DNA from: Cocos nucifera
Lineage: Eukaryota; Streptophyta; Magnoliopsida; Arecales; Arecaceae
DNA length: 64,000 bases
Reading direction: 5' to 3'
Assembly (NCBI GenBank): GCA_006176705.1
Contig: QRFJ01002121.1
Coordinates: forward strand, 103,107 to 167,106
Shown: piece after piece, positions 11,759 to 23,499 of the stretch
Position numbering within the stretch: position 1 is the stretch's first letter
Layout: every line of letters begins with the position of its first letter
Notes under the pieces: model-generated
What the model was told of the DNA's origin: nothing
Databases searched by the model: none
Seen by the model: the letters and a program-made list of their open reading frames with translations, nothing else
Made by a program: the position numbers and the translations under genes

Positions 11759-13737
11759 TTGAACTAATTTCTAAACTTCCTCCTCCCACTTCTGTCAAAC
11801 AAATTCGATCTTTTCTTGGTCATGTAGGATTCTATCGTCGCTTCATCAAAGAGTTCTCTAAAATTTCTCGTCCTTTGTGTAATCTGCTTGCTAAGGATGT
11901 TTCTTTTAACTTTGATGAAAATTATCTTAAAGCTTATGAAATCTTAAAAGAAGCTGTGACCAAAGCTCCAATCATACAACCTCCTAATTGGTCACTACCT
12001 TTTGAAATTATGTGCGATGCCTCAGATTTTGCCATAGGAGCTGTCCTAGGCCAAAGGGTAAACAAATGTCCTGTAGTGATCTATTATGCTAGTAGAACTC
12101 TGAATGAAGCACAAATGAATTATACCACCACTGAAAAAGAGTTGCTAGCCATTGTGTTTGCCCTAGAAAAGTTTAGATCATATCTTATTAGGATCAAAAA
12201 TCATAATTTACTCGGATCATTCAGCCTTGAGATACCTGCTCTCAAAGAAAGATGCTAAACCATGATTAATTAGATGGATTTTACTGTTACAAGAATTTGA
12301 CATTGAAATTCGAGATAAGAAGGGATCTAAAAATGTTGTAGCAGACCATCTGTCTAGGATCCTAGTGAAAGATAATGAACCTGTATCAATCAGAGAATCT
12401 TTTTCCAGATGAACAATTGTTAACAGTTTCACATACAAAGACTCCTTGGTTTGCAAATATTGTCAATTACTTAGTCATAGGATAAATTCCTGATGGCTGG
12501 TCTAAGAATGAAAAGGATCGATTCTTTGCTCAAATCAAATATTATTTTTGGGAAGATCCTGAGCTTTTTAGAATTTGTGCTGATCAAATCATTCGTATAG
12601 ATGTGTTCCTGAATCTGAACAATGGAGTATCTTACAATTTTGTCATACTCTTGCTTGTGGAGGACACTTTTCTGGACGAAAAACTGCGGCCAAAGTATTG
12701 TTACAGAGTGGTTTTTATTGGCCAACATTATTTAAGGATGCCCATACTTTTAGTCAGGAGTGTTTTAAGTGTCAAGCCTTAGGGAATATTTCAAAGAAAG
12801 ACATGATGCCTTTGAACCCCATTTTAGTGGTAGAAATTTTTGATGTATGGGGAATTGATTTTATGGGACCTTTTCCACCTTCCAATGGATTTGAATACAT
12901 TTTGGTAGCTGTCGATTATGTTTCTAAATGGATTGAAGCAATAGCAACACGAACCAATGATCATAAAGTAGTCCTAAAATTTATTCAGAAGAATATCTTT
13001 TCTAGGTTCGGATTTCCACGTGCTATCATTAGTGACGGAGGGTACCCATTTTACAAATCATCAATTTCGAACTTTATTACGAAAATATGGGGTGACACAT
13101 AAGATAGCTACACCATACCATCCGCAAACAAGTGGTCAGGTAGAAGTCTCTAATAGGGAAAATCAAGAATATCTTACAAAAGACTATTAGGCCTGATCGA
13201 AAAGATTGGTCAGATCGATTGGATGATGCATTATGGGCCTATAGGACAGCTTATAAAACCCCTATTGGAATGTCTCCCTATAGATTAATCTATGGAAAAG
13301 CATGTCACCTTCCGGTAGAACTTGAACATAAAGCATATTGGGCAATAAAATAATTAAATTTTAATTTAAACAAAGCTGGTTCCAATCGGATGTTACAATT
13401 GAGTGAATTAGAAGAATTAAGGCAAGAAGCTTATGAAAATTCAAAAATTTATAAGGAGAAAATGAAAGCCTTCCATGATAAACATATTTCAAGAAAAACC
13501 TTTGAGCCAAATCAACAAGTCTGGCTTATTTAACTCAAGGCTTCGATTATTTCCTGAAAAATTAAAATCCAGATGGGATGGACCTTATATAGTTAATCAC
13601 GTATTCCCACATGGTGCAATTAAACTCTATGATCCCAGGACTAAAAATTTTTTTAAGGTAAATGGCCAAAGGCTTAAACCATATATCGAAGGGAATATCA
13701 TTAAATCAAAATATTGATCAAGTACAATTAATAGAAC
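11759..13737 (+). pseudogene. Second copy of Athila RT end, RNase H and integrase
   Basis: This segment repeats 8399-10380 almost base for base (offset about 3360), beginning in the RT thumb and ending after the GPY/F integrase tail. Differences are few and mostly 1-3 base indels. Examples are near 12595 (ATAG versus AG), near 12700 (TTACAGAG versus CAGAG) and near 13036 (GGAGGGT versus GGGGGT). Because of these, 12698-13102 is open where the first copy is shifted. The duplication starts at the gap edge and runs into the same A/T-rich stretch. The simplest reading is two overlapping contigs of one locus, or two haplotypes, laid end to end. A real partial tandem duplication is less likely. Confidence 0.8.
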
Positions 13738-13789
13738 CACAATGAATTAAATTGCATTTTGTCTGGCTGAAGACAATAAACTTAGCGCT

Positions 13790-13809
13790 TATTGGGAGGC
13801 AACCCAATA
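13790..13809 (+). promoter_or_regulatory. Second copy of the Athila 3' hairpin
   Basis: The same TATTGGG-AGGCAA-CCCAATA hairpin as at 10428, kept exactly in the duplicated segment. Confidence 0.5.
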
Positions 13810-13989
13810 CTTCTTGAATCTAATTTATTCTTTTTAGTCTCTTTTTAGGCTAAGTTGGAGAAGGACCACAAAAGCTGGAGAAGGATTATAAGCTTCAAAA
13901 CCCATGCTAAATAAACAAACATAATTTTCACCCTTTTATTTGTCTTCCCTTTCCATTGAGGACAATGTCAATTCAGTTGGAGGGTAAAA

Positions 13990-14988
13990 TTCAAAAAAAA
14001 AAAAATAAGAAGAAATTTTTAAATAATATATATATATAATAAAAAAATAATAATAAATATAATATATAATAAATTAAAAAATATATATATAATAAAAAAA
14101 TATATAAAAATAAAAAAATAAAAAAAAAAATAATAAAAATATATAAATAATAATAATCAAATTTTTTGGATGAACCATATTTTAGGAAAGAGAATCTTAA
14201 GCAAAATAAACTAGAAAAAGTAATAAAGTTAGAAAGTATTAACTAATAATGGTAGCGAGTTAAGAAGCAGATTACTTGGTCAGACCATTAGCAGCCTACT
14301 TAGGTCATTTAAAGGCTAACAGCACTTCTAATTGCACATGCACACTAATGAAGCACAGCAGGTGTTGATTATAAGGCTAAATTGAGGATTCAATTATCAC
14401 TAAAAATTGATGGTTTATATATACTTCAATTAAAGAAACTTTGAATTTAAGGAAAGAGCTACCTGCTTAAATTTAAAAAAAAAAAAAAGTGCAAAACATA
14501 GAGTATATGTGGATTGCCCTAAACTAGAACTTTGCACCTTAAGTCAAGTGTAGAAGTTCACATCAAATGGTGAAGGGAAGGCCAGGATGCTCAGCACAAT
14601 TCAAAAAAAAAAAAAAAAAAAAAAAAAAGAAAGCAGTGTGAAAGCTACCTTAATTCATGCACTTAACTTGGGAGTATATAGAAAACTAACCAAAATAAGG
14701 TGATAAAAGAAGATTCATTTGTCCTTTGAATCAACACCCAAATGCTAAGTTAGTATTCACAAAACCAGTGCTGAAAATCTTTAGATGAACTCTAAGAAAG
14801 TTTCTGATTAATCTGCCATAAAATTTACTTCTGAAACTCAATACTTAGTTAGTGATACTGTCTAAACTTTTGATCTTAAATCCCTAGATTTATTCTTGTG
14901 AAGGAAGATCTCAATGAAATATGGTACTTGATCTAAATTAAAAATTCTTTCTTTACTCGAGGACGAGCAAAGCTTAAGTTGGAGGGTG
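13990..14988 (+). other. Athila 3' untranslated region with polypurine tract
   Basis: No ORF of note. It contains A/T low-complexity sequence (13992-14155), a run of 26 A (14603-14628), and near the end an ACTCGAGGACGAGCAAAG block leading into AAGTTGGAGGGTG. This purine-rich tract directly precedes the 3' LTR and is the likely plus-strand primer. Confidence 0.65.
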
Positions 14989-16626
14989 TGATAAGTATAA
15001 TAAATTCACCAATAAAAGTATTAATTTATTAATTAATTTATATTAATTTTTAAGAATTATTAATCAATTTATATATAATTTTTAAGAAATTCATATTTTT
15101 ATTAAATTAAAAATTAATTAAAAAAATAATAAAAAATAAAATTTTATTATCAATTGAAAGAGCTCATTTTTTTGATTACAACGAAGTAAATTTTGAGTAA
15201 AACGGAGCTAAAACAGAAAAGATATGAATTTCTAAAAAATAAAATAAAAAAAATAAAAATAAAAATAATATATGGCTCAAACGGCTCAAGCCGCCACGCC
15301 GTAGCAGCCGGCGCATCCAGATGCACCAAGCCAAGCCGACCAAGCCAGCACGCTAAGCCATCCAAGCTAGCTGACTCAAGCCCAGAAGCTGTCAGCCAGT
15401 CTACAGCACAGTGTAGACCGCCAGCTCAACAGACATCGACGAATCAGAGCCTGCCACGTGGTAGACCTAGACCCCTAAAGGGTTTACAGAAAATTCATCA
15501 CGGCTCATAGGGCATTTTGGTCTTTTCATCTATCAATAAAAGACGCTGATTGGTTGTGGTGTACAATATGGTCGGTCCATGCGGTCCATAGGAACAGTAA
15601 ACACGCGATCATGCGGTGGTGGTTGTTTGCGGTCAAGATCGGACGGTCAACATTTTTTTCGATTGTCGATTTTACTTGGATCGCCATCGGATGGCAGCGC
15701 TTGATTCCAGCTTCAATCCGACGGTCTAGAATGCTCCCGACAGTGATCAGGACTCTCGAAGCATGATTTACGGCCAGATTTCCTCCATCAAGTGCGATCC
15801 AATGATTAGAAATTGATCCGACCTAATTTGGGCTGATACGCATCCGATTTTAATAATTTTTGGATCGTTGGATTTCTATTGAATGGCCAGATTTCACCAA
15901 ACTTACCAGAGTCATATCAGAGTTGTTTTTATTCAAATTTTATTTGGATTTTGATAATTACAAAGGCAATTAGTCCCACATTGCCTTTAGAAATAAATAT
16001 CCAACCCTCCTAGCTCTATAAAAAGGATCCTAAGCCTCTAAGAAAGGGGAGATCGGATGGAAGAGAAGCTAAGGTATAGGGTGGAAGCCAAGCTTTGGGT
16101 TAAAGGTTGCTTCAAAGTTGCAGTGCTGAGAAGAAGAGCCGGTCTTCTACGCCATCTCCATGCCTACGCTGATCTGCGATCTTCTTCTAGTTTTCTCTTT
16201 CTTTTTCTTTAATTTCTTGTATTTAAATTTTACATTTGAGTTTTAAATTTAATAAAAAAAGTTTCATTATTCTTTTCAATTCTAGCTATTTAAATTAATT
16301 ATTCTTTATTACTTTTTAATTTTATTGCAAGTAGTTGCTAAGATCTAAATAGTAGATCTTAGTACCAAATTTATTTTTGCATAATTCTACTTTTATTTAT
16401 AAATCTATTTTTTGACTTTAATTTTTAAAAAATCTTCTTTTCTTTTCTTTAAAAAAAATTATAATAATAAAAAAAAAATAATAATAAAAGAATCAAAGAT
16501 TTTAGAAATAAATCATTGCCTCTCTATGGATTCGACCCGACTCACTACTCTCTTCATAATTTTTAATTAATTTAAAAATTAAAAAGCTGGATTTAAATTG
16601 ATAAACACGGTGTCTTAACGACAGCA
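14989..16626 (+). repeat. Athila 3' LTR
   Basis: It starts TGATAAGTAT and has the same length as the 5' LTR. The TATA box is at 16015. Most differences from the 5' LTR are transitions such as CG to CA or TG, as expected from methylated cytosine decay. After 16626 the interrupted Tat aORF resumes. Confidence 0.88.
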
Positions 16627-17150
16627 TCGTGTTTCTATCAGATGCCAAAGAGGTTGTTCATGCTACTGAAGAGCATGAACGAAAATATCATGATGAAATC
16701 GCTCGATTGATAGTTGAGCTGGCACCTTCTCGAGAGAAAGTTATCTCCTCAGAGGAAACACTAAAGAAGGAGGAGGAATCCAACCGGATAATTGGCGAGT
16801 TGGAGAAAGAGGTCAATTTGACCGAAGTTGCCCTCATAGAGGCTAGATAGAAGCAAATTGATGCCGAGAGGATTGCTTGGGAAGCCGATGAGAGGGCTTC
16901 CACTACTAAGACTTGGGCTCGAGAATCTACTTCTCAGACATTGGCCAAGTATAAGGTGTCACAGGAATTTGGAGATGACGTCGCTGAAGGGTCGACAGTG
17001 GCATACTAGCTTTAATGGCTATAAGAGTGCAGTTGCTCACCTTTAACCTGAGTTGGATCTGAGCGGGGTATAGTCCAAAGGAGCTAAGAAAGAGGCAGCA
17101 GCTCCCAATATTGTTGAAGAGGCCGGCTCCCACTCCCGATGTAGTTTCTT
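16627..17150 (+). pseudogene. Tat aORF, 3' part (coiled coil), broken
   Basis: This continues the aORF cut at 2155. The frame opened near 16630 reads a charged coiled coil to 16850: 'HERKYHDEIARLIVELAP', then 'EKVISSEETLKKEEE' and 'IIGELEKEVNLTEVALIEAR'. After a TAG it continues ('KQIDAERIAWEADERAS'). It ends with 'KYKVSQEFGDDVAEGSTVAY', which resembles the tail of the related aORF at 33125-33637. The stop lies near 17150, followed by T-rich sequence and AATGAAAC before convergent Tat-A pol. The function is unknown. Confidence 0.65.
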
Positions 17151-17779
17151 AGGAATTTTGCTTTCCTTTTCTTCCCAACTTTTGTAGTTAGTCTTTGAGT
17201 GATAATGTAGAAATTTCACTTCTTTATTGAAATGAAACTTTTTCATCACTTTCTTTCATTGTGTTTGTTGTTTGTGAAATTGTCTAACTAAAGTTGTTGG
17301 TACAGCATCATTATAGAAATATTTTTCAAGTAGAATCATCAGCTTTCAACCAAGACTTGTTTTCTTTATTGCAATTTTGGCTAAGTAGAATTATCAGCAT
17401 AACAAAGTCATCAAAAAAAATTCGTCAAAGATAATTCCAAAATATATCTGACTTATAATAAACTGAGAAGTCATTGAATAAATCATTGTTTACCTAACTT
17501 ATAATAAGTCAGAAAGTCATCAAATAATTTATATTTTATCAAACTTATATTAAGTCAAAACATTGTCAAACTTTATCCGACTTTGATACTTAGGCTATTT
17601 TGAGCCTTGTTGTCGATTAGGAATAAGCCGATTGACATATAGTTGGTTATCAACTGATAATATTATTATATGATCAAGTATCACTTAATCATCTAATTTG
17701 GTCTATTACCGAATGTTCAGTTTACTTTAATCGATCATCAATATTCACATAACAAAGTTAAGGCCAAAATAATTTACTT
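17151..17779. other. Non-coding spacer between convergent aORF and pol of Tat-A, with 50-bp degenerate repeats
   Basis: About three degenerate units of roughly 50 bp (17440-17590) share 'ACTTATAATAA' followed by 'AGTCAT.AA'. No coding is seen. The corresponding spacer in Tat-B carries a different 133-bp array (60690-62140), so this position is variable between elements. Confidence 0.55.
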
Positions 17780-18983
17780 AATAAAAATTTATTATAAGGG
17801 CTTTCTGGTAGTACATGCATAGATTTTTAGAATTCCAAGTTCTAAAAATTTTAGTGCCATCCAAATTGATAATTCAGTAAGCTCCTGATCATAGAATTTT
17901 TGGGATTTGATATGGGCCTCCCAAATTTGGTAATAATTTGCTTTGTTCAGTTGGTTTCGAAACTTCAGCTTTTCTGAGAATAAGATCTTCTATTCAAAAT
18001 AATTTAGATTTTATCTAAGAATTATAATATCAGACTACTCATTGTTGATAAGAGGCCTTTTGTATTTGAGCTTGTTGTTGAGTTTATTCGACTAAATCCA
18101 AATCAGCTCGTCATCTATCCAAATTACTTGGTTCTTCATAGTGTTCTTCTCTAGTTGATGGTATTCCAAGTTTTAGTGGGATTATGGCCTCCATTCCGAA
18201 TGCTAAGTTGAAAGGAGTTTCTCCGATCTGGACTTTTGGAGTTGTTAAGTAAGACCATAAAATGCTGTAGAGTTGATCTATCCATTGACCTTTGGCTTGA
18301 CCTAATCTTGTTTTTAGGCCCTGAAGTATTGATTTGTTGGTCATCTCAGCTTTTCCATTTGATTATGGATATCTAATTGAAGTAAACTTATGAATGATAT
18401 GGAGGCTTTCATAGAATTCTTTGAATTTGGTCTTGTCAAATTGTCGGCCATTATTTGAGATAATTACTCATGTTAAACCGAATCGATAGATAACTGATTT
18501 CTAAAGAAAGTCTGTCATTTTCTTCTCGATTATTTATGCAAGTGGCTTCGCTTATATGCATTTTGTGAAAGAATCAATGGCGATTATAATGAATCATCGT
18601 TGTCCACTAGTAAGAGGAAGCGGACTAAGAATATCAACTCCCTACTGGGCAAAAGGCTAAGGTACCGATATAGAAGTTAGATAACTTGCCAGAAGTCATT
18701 GAATGTTGGCAAATCATTAACATTTATTATACTTCTTGACCAATTCAACAGCTTCTTTTGCATAGTCAACTAGTAATAACCTTGTCATAGTATTTTATAT
18801 GATAATGATCTTTTCCCAAGATTATTACCACATATTTCTTCATGCACTTCTCGAAGGATATAATTGGCCTTAGTAGACCGAAGGCACTTAAGTGAGGAAA
18901 GAAAAAATGATCTTTGATAAAGTTGATTGTCTATGAGGACATACCGACAAATTGATCCTTTTATTTGTCGAGCTTCTATAGGG
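17780..18983 (-). pseudogene. Tat-A integrase, decayed
   Basis: Read from 18983 downward, the zinc-binding part (18997-18785) has 'LREVHEEICGNN', with the usual second His lost. The core retains 'VDILSPL' (first Asp, about 18640). The second catalytic Asp is Asn (SNNG in place of SDNG, codon 18453-18455). 'GKAEMTNKSILQGLKTRL' (about 18350) keeps the Glu. The frame 18344-18111 is open through 'IGETPFNLAFGMEAIIP'. A C-terminal 'NLGGPYQI' GPY/F motif lies near 17925. Several stops are present. Its 5' side is separated from RNase H by the nested element at 18984-22407. Confidence 0.82.
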
Positions 18984-19895
18984 TGTAAGCGCACCAACTA
19001 GCATCACCTCTCCCTGATACCAATTGATGTTCTATGATATCGCTCGAACACCAATCATCCTTGGCATCACAGGCTCCGATACCATGTTGCAGAAGTCTCT
19101 GATCTTTAGCACGGATCTGAAGGAACCTATGACATTCTCTATGGGAAGCATACCACCGATCCTCCACTTGGATCTATGATTGGATGCCTCCCTCCTTGGG
19201 CTTGAGGGAGATGCCCCCCTTCTCTAGGGCTTCTTCAAGAACCCTAGGACGTTAATTCTAGAGAGAAGAGAAGAAGAGAGTTGAGGGATAAAAGATCTAT
19301 ATTCCATAGCATAATGAAATCCTAATACAACCTATATATTTATACATAGCCATTAGGCTCGACAAAAAAACTCCTAGGCTAATCCAATACATGAAAGCAC
19401 TCACCGAGGCCAAGTCTCACACGCTCTCATCCCCTGGATCTATTCCCAACCCATACATGAATTAGCCTACTTAAGACCTCTCAAATTAGGCCTTAAGATC
19501 CCTAGGATCAACCCAAATCCTAGCCCATAATAGATCCTCGCGTAACTATGCCCTCGCACTGAGCCAGCTCAGTCTCAACACTGAGTCGGCTAAGTTCCAT
19601 TAGGTTGACTCAATCCAAAACTGAGCTGATCCAGTCCTGTGCCATACCAGCAGTCCCGAATGCTTAGCTTTCTATTTTGTCTGTGCTCTGAGACTTAGTC
19701 GATCCAATTTTGAACTGAGCCAGCTAACCTATAGAAAATCTTCTTTCTGCAGTCTTGATTCCCTGGCTTTGGTTTTCTGCTTCACCTTGTATCCCAGATC
19801 TCCGAAACACCAACCAAGCCCCTAGAATCTCTAGAGCCAACCCCCTGACTCCTCCCATGGTCTTCCAAGGCTTAGGAGCACCATAAATCCTCACA
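18984..19895 (-). repeat. LTR (3' on the minus strand) of the non-autonomous element
   Basis: This contains a TATA-like TATAAATA near 19340, copies of an AGCC-GGCT palindromic motif near 19565-19585, and two internal primer-site-like motifs (19010-19022 and 19072-19084). Confidence 0.88.
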
Positions 19896-21496
19896 ATCTC
19901 CACCTTGGTGCTCTCAAGCCTTGGCAAACCTCTTGGTAATGACCTCCTGCACAGTCCCGTTGTTCCTGTGCACTCGATAGCCCCTTATGCAATCATCGCC
20001 TCCATCAGTCCTCTTCAGCTATTGTGCACCCTTGAGGTATTTTGGATGACTGTCTCTACCGTTGAAGACCTTGTCTTGCACCTCTACACCACTCTAAAAT
20101 TACAGAAACTCTTCTACTTAGCAGTTGCATCATTTTTTTTGGACTTTCTTGGAGAACCTGCAACGTTCCTATATCGACACTCACTGCAAACCCTCACATG
20201 ATCTTCTCAGAACTATACCTATCCACCTGCACATACCGCTCCACTTGGAACTATGCATCATCGATGCTCTGAACTCATGCCAAATTTTTTCTCCACTTAT
20301 GAAGCCACCACTATGGAGCTCCACCTATATCCAAAGTCCATCTGATGCTGCAGAAGTCGACTCTATCATCGAGTCCCTTAAGGCCAACCACTCAACGCTG
20401 CACTATTGAGCCTACCACTACACCTCGAACACCGTCGCTGTCCCTTCAAATCCTCTGCACTCCATGGATCTCTTCGAAGCTATCTCGGATACCTCCATAA
20501 CCCATGGGCACCTTCAAAATTCAAGAGCTCATCCAACTCTTCTGAATCCAGTGATTGAATCCTAGAAAATTCCACCCTAGTCCTTCTCTTCTGCCCCTAC
20601 ACCAGCCATCATTTCAGTTGCGCCCAGAGAACAATCCTCCACCTAAACTGTGGCTCTCTCTGGTGCTCCTGCAGAAGAAACATAATCCATGATACTTTCA
20701 ATTGCTAGAGACCTCCTGGCACTCCCTAAGACCCCCTGGCTCTTCCTGAGACCTGCATCCAGTCTTCCTGAGATACCATTGACATTCTCTATTGAGATAC
20801 ACTCCTCGACTGCTACACCGCTAAGCCTCTCTCAGCCTCAGTACCTTCAGGGTAGTGCTTTTACAGCACTTCAGCGCTTCCTGACTCACCTCTGCGCCGC
20901 TCTATAGCAATCCAGTCCTAACCTGCTGGACCTCTATGGATCATCCATCTCCATCATCCCCAAGGCTCTACAAATCCATGCTCTAGTCGAACCATTGAGT
21001 ACATCTTTGACTACTTTTCTACCTTCCTGACACTGAAGGATGTATAGTCACTTCTTCAGTCTTCCTTCGATCATTATTCCTTGGAAAATCTCTCTTCAAC
21101 AGTCCTACAGTGCCCATCTTCCTAGAGAATCTTGATGTTCTCTACTGAGATACCTTCCTCAGCTGTTGCATCGCCAAGCCTCTCTCAGCCCTGCATCTCC
21201 ATAGAAGCGCTACTATAGCACTCCAGCGCTTCCTGCCTGTCACATAACCATCATACATCCCGACCTTTCCACCAAGATCGATCAGTAAATCATGCACCAA
21301 TTCCTTTCACCCTAAAAAAATTCCTTCCTATTAAATCTCTCAACCTCCACCTTCAATCCGCTGCTTTCGGTTGGCCAAATCATAGCAATAACAAAGATAG
21401 ATTTGAGACATACCATGGAATCCTTGTGTAGATTTTTGATTTCACCTTGTACGACTTCTCCTTCCCTTTCATGCACCATTAGGCTCTGATACCAAA

Positions 21497-22407
21497 TGTA
21501 AGCACACCAACTGGCATCACCTCTCCTTGATATTAATTGATATTTCATGACATCGCTCGAACGTCAATCATCCTTGGCATCATAGGCCCCGATACCATGT
21601 TGTGAAAGCTCCTGATCTTTAGCACAGACCTGAAGGAACCTATGACATTCTCTATGGATAGCAAAGCACCGATCCTCCACCTGGATCTATGATGGGGCAC
21701 CTCCCTCCTTAAGCTTGAGGGAGATGCCTCCTTCTCTAGGGCTTCTTCAAGAATCCTAGGGCGTTAATTCTAGAGAAAAGAGAAGAAGAGAGTTGAGAGA
21801 GAAAAGATCTGTATTCCATAGTATAATAAAATTCTAATACAATCTATGTATTTATACATAGCCATTAGGTCCGACCAAAAAACTTTTTAGCTAACCCAAT
21901 ACATGAAAGCACTCACCGAGCCCAAGTCTCACATACTCTCATCCCCTGGATCTAATCCCAATCCATACATGAATTAGCCCCCTTAAGACCTCTCAAAATA
22001 AATCTTAAGACCCCTAGGATCAACCCAGATCCTAGTCCAAAATAGACCCTTGCGTAACTCTACCCTCACACTAAGCCGGCTCAGTCTCAACACTGAGCCA
22101 ACTAAGTTCCACTAGGTCGGCTCAGTCCAAAACTAAGCCAGCCCAGTCCTATGCCGTGCCAGTAGTTCCGAATGTTTAGCTCTCTATTTTGTCTATGCTC
22201 TGAGACTTAGTCGATCCAATTTTAGACTGGGCCAGCTAACCTGCAGAAAATCTTCTTTCTGCAGTCTTGATTCTTCGACTTTGGTTTCTTGCTTCAACTT
22301 GTGTTTCAGATCTCTGAAGCACCAACCAAGCCTCTAAAATCTCTAGAGCCAATACCCTGACTCCTCCCATGGCCTCCCAAGGACTGGGAGCACCATAAAT
22401 CCTCACA
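21497..22407 (-). repeat. LTR (5' on the minus strand) of the non-autonomous element
   Basis: It pairs with 18984-19895, roughly 86% alike by eye. The polypurine-like tract ACCAAGGTGGAGAT precedes the other LTR at its internal edge (about 19896-19911). Confidence 0.88.
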
Positions 22408-23490
22408 TAGGGTCAATTGGTAAAAGTTTAATCTATCAAATATCCTACAAGTGGTCAATCCAACATGGTTCGTGCCCGATTTGAACTTGTTGAACTTCTT
22501 CTACTATGTCAATACTCGGTACATCAAGTTACTTCATGAAATTTCTTCCGAACTCATTGCATCTAGAGGCAACATGTTAGGATAAGGCATCGGCATGAGC
22601 ATTTTTTTGATTATGGAATATGGAAGAGTTCAAAATAATCAAAGTTAGATTTTAAAGTTTGGAGCTTTTGAAGATACCTTGTAAGAGTTAGATCTCGAGC
22701 TTCATATTCCCCTCAGACTTGATCGATAATAAGTTGCGAATTAGTAAAGTCTTCACTCCAAGTTCTTTGGCCATTTTGACTTCGACAATCAAGACTTCAT
22801 ATTTGGCTTGATTATTGGATGCTTTGAAAGAAAAGTGAAGGATATATACTTGGTAATAACTCCTTTTGAGTTTATCAGAATAAATCTAGTTCCATAATCT
22901 TATAAATTAGATGCACCATCTAAATATAGAATTTATAACAAGTCGGCAAGGGGTTGTTTAGGCTGCTGTTGACTTGACCGATCTTCTAGAATAGTATTCA
23001 ACAACAAAGTTAGCCAACACCTGAGCTTTTATTGTGGTTTGAGGAGTATAAGAAATGTCAAACCTGTTAAGTATAATGGTCCATTTGGCTAGTCTCTCAG
23101 AGGTGTTGGGTCATTGTATGAGAGCCTTTAAAGGTTGGTTGGTGAATACTTTTATTGAATGAGCTTAAAAATAAGGGCAAAATCATTGAGTGGTGATAAT
23201 CAATGCATAGACCACCTTTTCCAGCTTTCAATATCTTACTTTTGCCCATGGAGTACTTTGTTTGTATAATAGATGGGTTTTTGTATTGCATTATCTTCTC
23301 GGACTAAGATCAAGCTTATAGCTTTGGATGAAGTTGCTAGATATAAATGTAGAACTTCACCTATAATTGACTTCGATAATAGAGGAGGAGAGCTTAAGTA
23401 CCTTTTTAGATCTTCAAAAGATTCTCGGCACTCATCCGACCAAATGAAATCCATCATATGCCTTAATTCTTGAAAAATAGAAGACACCAT
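22408..23490 (-). pseudogene. Tat-A RNase H region, decayed
   Basis: The open stretch 23490-23236 encodes the RT connection and RNase H start ('DECRESFEDLKRYLSSPPLL', 'GEVLHLYLATSSKAIS', 'IQKPIYYTNKVL'), typical of the Tat RT_RNaseH domain. Further down, in changing frames, a second RNase H-like fold has 'LYLDGASN' (about 22920) and an 'HADALS' segment near 22590. The gene runs into the TAGGG target duplication at 22412, with integrase beyond the nested element. Confidence 0.75.
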
Positions 23491-23499
23491 ACTGCCAAC

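Larger units (their letters stand above)
2156..16626 (+). mobile_element. Athila-lineage Ty3/gypsy retrotransposon nested in Tat-A
   Basis: Two direct LTRs of about 1638 bp each (2156-3793 and 14989-16626) begin TGATAAGT and end near ACGACAGCA. They flank gag with a CCHC knuckle, protease, RT, RNase H and integrase. The RT core with FMDD and the 'DLGAS' protease motif are typical of Athila. The purine-rich tract AAGTTGGAGGGTG directly precedes the 3' LTR. By eye the LTRs are about 93% alike, differing mostly by transitions. A clean 5-bp target duplication is not visible: GTTGC precedes the 5' LTR and TCGTG follows the 3' LTR. The internal part contains a 1000-N gap and a repeated pol segment, so its true length is uncertain. 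Confidence 0.9.
18984..22407 (-). mobile_element. Non-autonomous LTR retrotransposon (LARD-like), minus copy
   Basis: Two direct LTRs of 912 and 911 bp (18984-19895 and 21497-22407) have TGTGAGG...CTTACA ends on the minus strand. A perfect 5-bp target duplication TAGGG lies at 18979-18983 and 22408-22412. The 5' LTR on the minus strand is 21497-22407, and the primer-binding site TGGTATCAGAGCC (initiator Met tRNA) follows it at 21494-21482. The 1601-bp internal part has only short ORFs with no gag or pol motif. It must rely on proteins from another element. A second copy on the plus strand lies at 53640-57096. Confidence 0.92.

Noticed and set aside
10611..11798. A 395-codon minus-strand frame across the gap
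   Set aside because: Nearly all of it is undetermined bases, so it is open only because N cannot encode a stop.
14603..14628. Run of 26 A as a poly(A) tail of a retroposed transcript
   Set aside because: It sits within the Athila 3' untranslated region before the polypurine tract, with no LINE or SINE sequence upstream and no target duplication.
19905..20907. Several plus-strand ORFs of 70-98 codons
   Set aside because: They lie inside the internal part of the minus-strand non-autonomous element, show no domain, and are not shared as open frames with the other copy.
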